Positions 5,246 through 6,153 of a stretch of 6,153 bases of DNA are shown one piece after another. Origin of the DNA: Lautropia sp. SCN 70-15 (GTDB lineage Bacteria > Pseudomonadota > Gammaproteobacteria > Burkholderiales > Burkholderiaceae_E). Position numbers and translations under genes: made by a program. Under the pieces are notes generated by a model. That model was not told where the DNA came from. It saw only the letters and a program-made list of their open reading frames with translations, and made no database searches. The DNA is taken from assembly GCA_001724315.1 (NCBI GenBank), contig MEEC01000166.1, positions 1-6,153 on the forward strand, written 5' to 3'. Position 1 is the stretch's first letter; each line of letters starts with the position of its first letter.

Positions 5246-6153
5246 ATGCTCGCCTTCGTCGTCCGGCGGCTGCTCCAGGCCGTCGTGGTCATGCTGGTGG
5301 TCTCGTTCATCGCCTTCTCGCTGTTCCAGTACGTGGGCGACCCGGTGCTGTCCATGGTCGGCCAGGACGCAACCCCCGAGGAGCGCGAGCAGCTGCGCAG
5401 CTCGCTCGGGCTCGACCAGCCCTTCTACGTGCAGTTCGGGCACTTCCTGGGCAACGCGGCGCAGGGCGAGTTCGGGCTGTCCTACCGGCAGGGCCGCAAG
5501 GTCTCCACGCTGATCGTGGAGCGCTTCCCGGCCACGCTGGAGCTGTCGCTGGCAGCCGGCCTGCTGGCGCTGCTGGTGGGCATCCCGCTGGGCGTGTACA
5601 CCGCGCTGCGACGAAAGGGCTTCCTGTCCAACCTGTTCCTGGCGGTATCGCTGATCGGCGTGTCGCTGCCCACCTTCCTGATCGGCATCTTCCTGATCCT
5701 GCTGTTCGCGGTGATCCTCGGCTGGCTGCCCTCCTACGGCCGCGGCGACACGGTGATGATCGGCTGGTGGTCCTCGGGCTTCTTCACCGCCAAGGGCCTG
5801 CAGCACCTGATCCTGCCGGCGATCACGCTGTGCCTGTTCCAGCTCACGCTGATCATGCGGCTGGTGCGCGCCGAGATGCTCGAGGTGCTGCGCACCGACT
5901 ACATCAAGTTCGCGCGGGCGCGCGGGCTGTCCGATCGCGCGGTGCACTTCGGCCACGCGCTGAAGAACACGCTGGTGCCGGTCATCACCATCACCGGCCT
6001 GCAGCTGGGCTCGATCATCGCCTTCGCGATCGTCACCGAGACCGTGTTCCAGTGGCCGGGCATGGGCCTGCTGTTCATCCAGGCGGTGCAGTCGGCCGAC
6101 ATCCCGGTGATGGCCGCCTATCTGTGCCTGATCGCGCTGGTCTTCGTGATCAT
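5246..6153 (+). CDS. ABC transporter permease, DppB/OppB type, N-terminal 302 codons (cut by right window edge)
   Basis: Inner-membrane permease of a peptide/nickel/opine-family ABC importer. Family length is about 310-340 residues, so only the end is missing. Seen in order: an N-terminal helix after MLAFVVRR (about 9-28), LRSSLGLDQPFYVQF (50-64, typical of DppB/GsiC-like proteins), GEFGLSY (74-80), RFPATLELSLAA (93-104), helices at about 98-120, 128-160 and 186-208, and the cytoplasmic EAA-like loop TDYIKFARARGL (217-228), which continues to KNTLVPVI (240-247) and contacts the ATPase. VTETVFQWPGMG (263-274) follows. Between helices, LPSYGRGD and a Trp/Gly-rich stretch (161-184) form the extended periplasmic loop. 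ATG 5246 has AGAGGGA about 11 nt upstream. The frame stays open to the edge. A DppC-type permease, ATPases and a binding protein would be expected downstream, outside the window. The substrate is not determinable here; the M20 neighbour favours a peptide or acylated amino acid. Confidence 0.94.
   Translation, partial: MLAFVVRRLLQAVVVMLVVSFIAFSLFQYVGDPVLSMVGQDATPEEREQLRSSLGLDQPFYVQFGHFLGNAAQGEFGLSYRQGRKVSTLIVERFPATLELSLAAGLLALLVGIPLGVYTALRRKGFLSNLFLAVSLIGVSLPTFLIGIFLILLFAVILGWLPSYGRGDTVMIGWWSSGFFTAKGLQHLILPAITLCLFQLTLIMRLVRAEMLEVLRTDYIKFARARGLSDRAVHFGHALKNTLVPVITITGLQLGSIIAFAIVTETVFQWPGMGLLFIQAVQSADIPVMAAYLCLIALVFVI

Noticed and set aside
5159..5956. A 265-codon minus-strand open frame opposite the permease
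   Set aside because: Gln/Arg/Glu/His-rich product is the complement of hydrophobic membrane codons; the plus strand encodes a typical permease.
1..6153. CRISPR array, tRNA or rRNA gene, insertion sequence, phage or defence genes
   Set aside because: No spaced direct repeats, no cloverleaf-like segment, no transposase or integrase motifs and no terminal inverted repeats were found; nearly every base belongs to one of five ordinary-looking genes.

Overview
The window looks like chromosomal DNA from a high-G+C proteobacterium, most likely a betaproteobacterium of the Burkholderiales. The basis is strong G/C third-position bias in all five genes, a FadD close in sequence to the enterobacterial enzyme, and a gene set (PF10023-type lipoprotein aminopeptidase, M20 aminoacylase beside a Dpp-type transporter) common in that group. 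The lineage is an inference; there is no rRNA or marker gene here.

Layout: two divergent transcription units leave a 116-bp intergenic region (3887-4002). Leftward (minus strand) run a molybdopterin/[4Fe-4S] oxidoreductase (3886-1805), a putative zinc aminopeptidase lipoprotein (1805-678) and the N-terminal 227 codons of the long-chain acyl-CoA ligase FadD (681 to the left edge). These genes are packed with overlapping stop and start codons (TGATG at 1807-1803, ATGA at 681-678), so they are very probably one translationally coupled operon. Rightward (plus strand) run an M20-family amidohydrolase of the hippurate hydrolase/aminoacylase type (4003-5193) and, 52 bp on, the first 302 codons of a DppB-type ABC permease (5246 to the right edge).

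Function: the rightward unit reads as import plus hydrolysis, where a peptide/opine-type ABC transporter brings in a peptide or N-acyl amino acid and the M20 enzyme cleaves the amide bond. The leftward unit joins three biochemically unrelated activities: a cytoplasmic molybdoenzyme of unknown substrate, an envelope-anchored metallopeptidase and fatty-acid activation. No shared pathway is evident, and the tight packing may reflect genome economy.

The intergenic region is the only A+T-rich stretch. It holds a 13-bp perfect dyad (3937-3949) with the T-N11-A geometry of LysR-type sites, overlapping a candidate leftward -10 element. I found no mobile element, CRISPR array, tRNA/rRNA, phage gene or defence system. 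Both edge genes are cut by the window, not visibly broken. I see no convincing evidence of a wholly new system; the most worthwhile leads are the orphan molybdoenzyme and its coupled operon.
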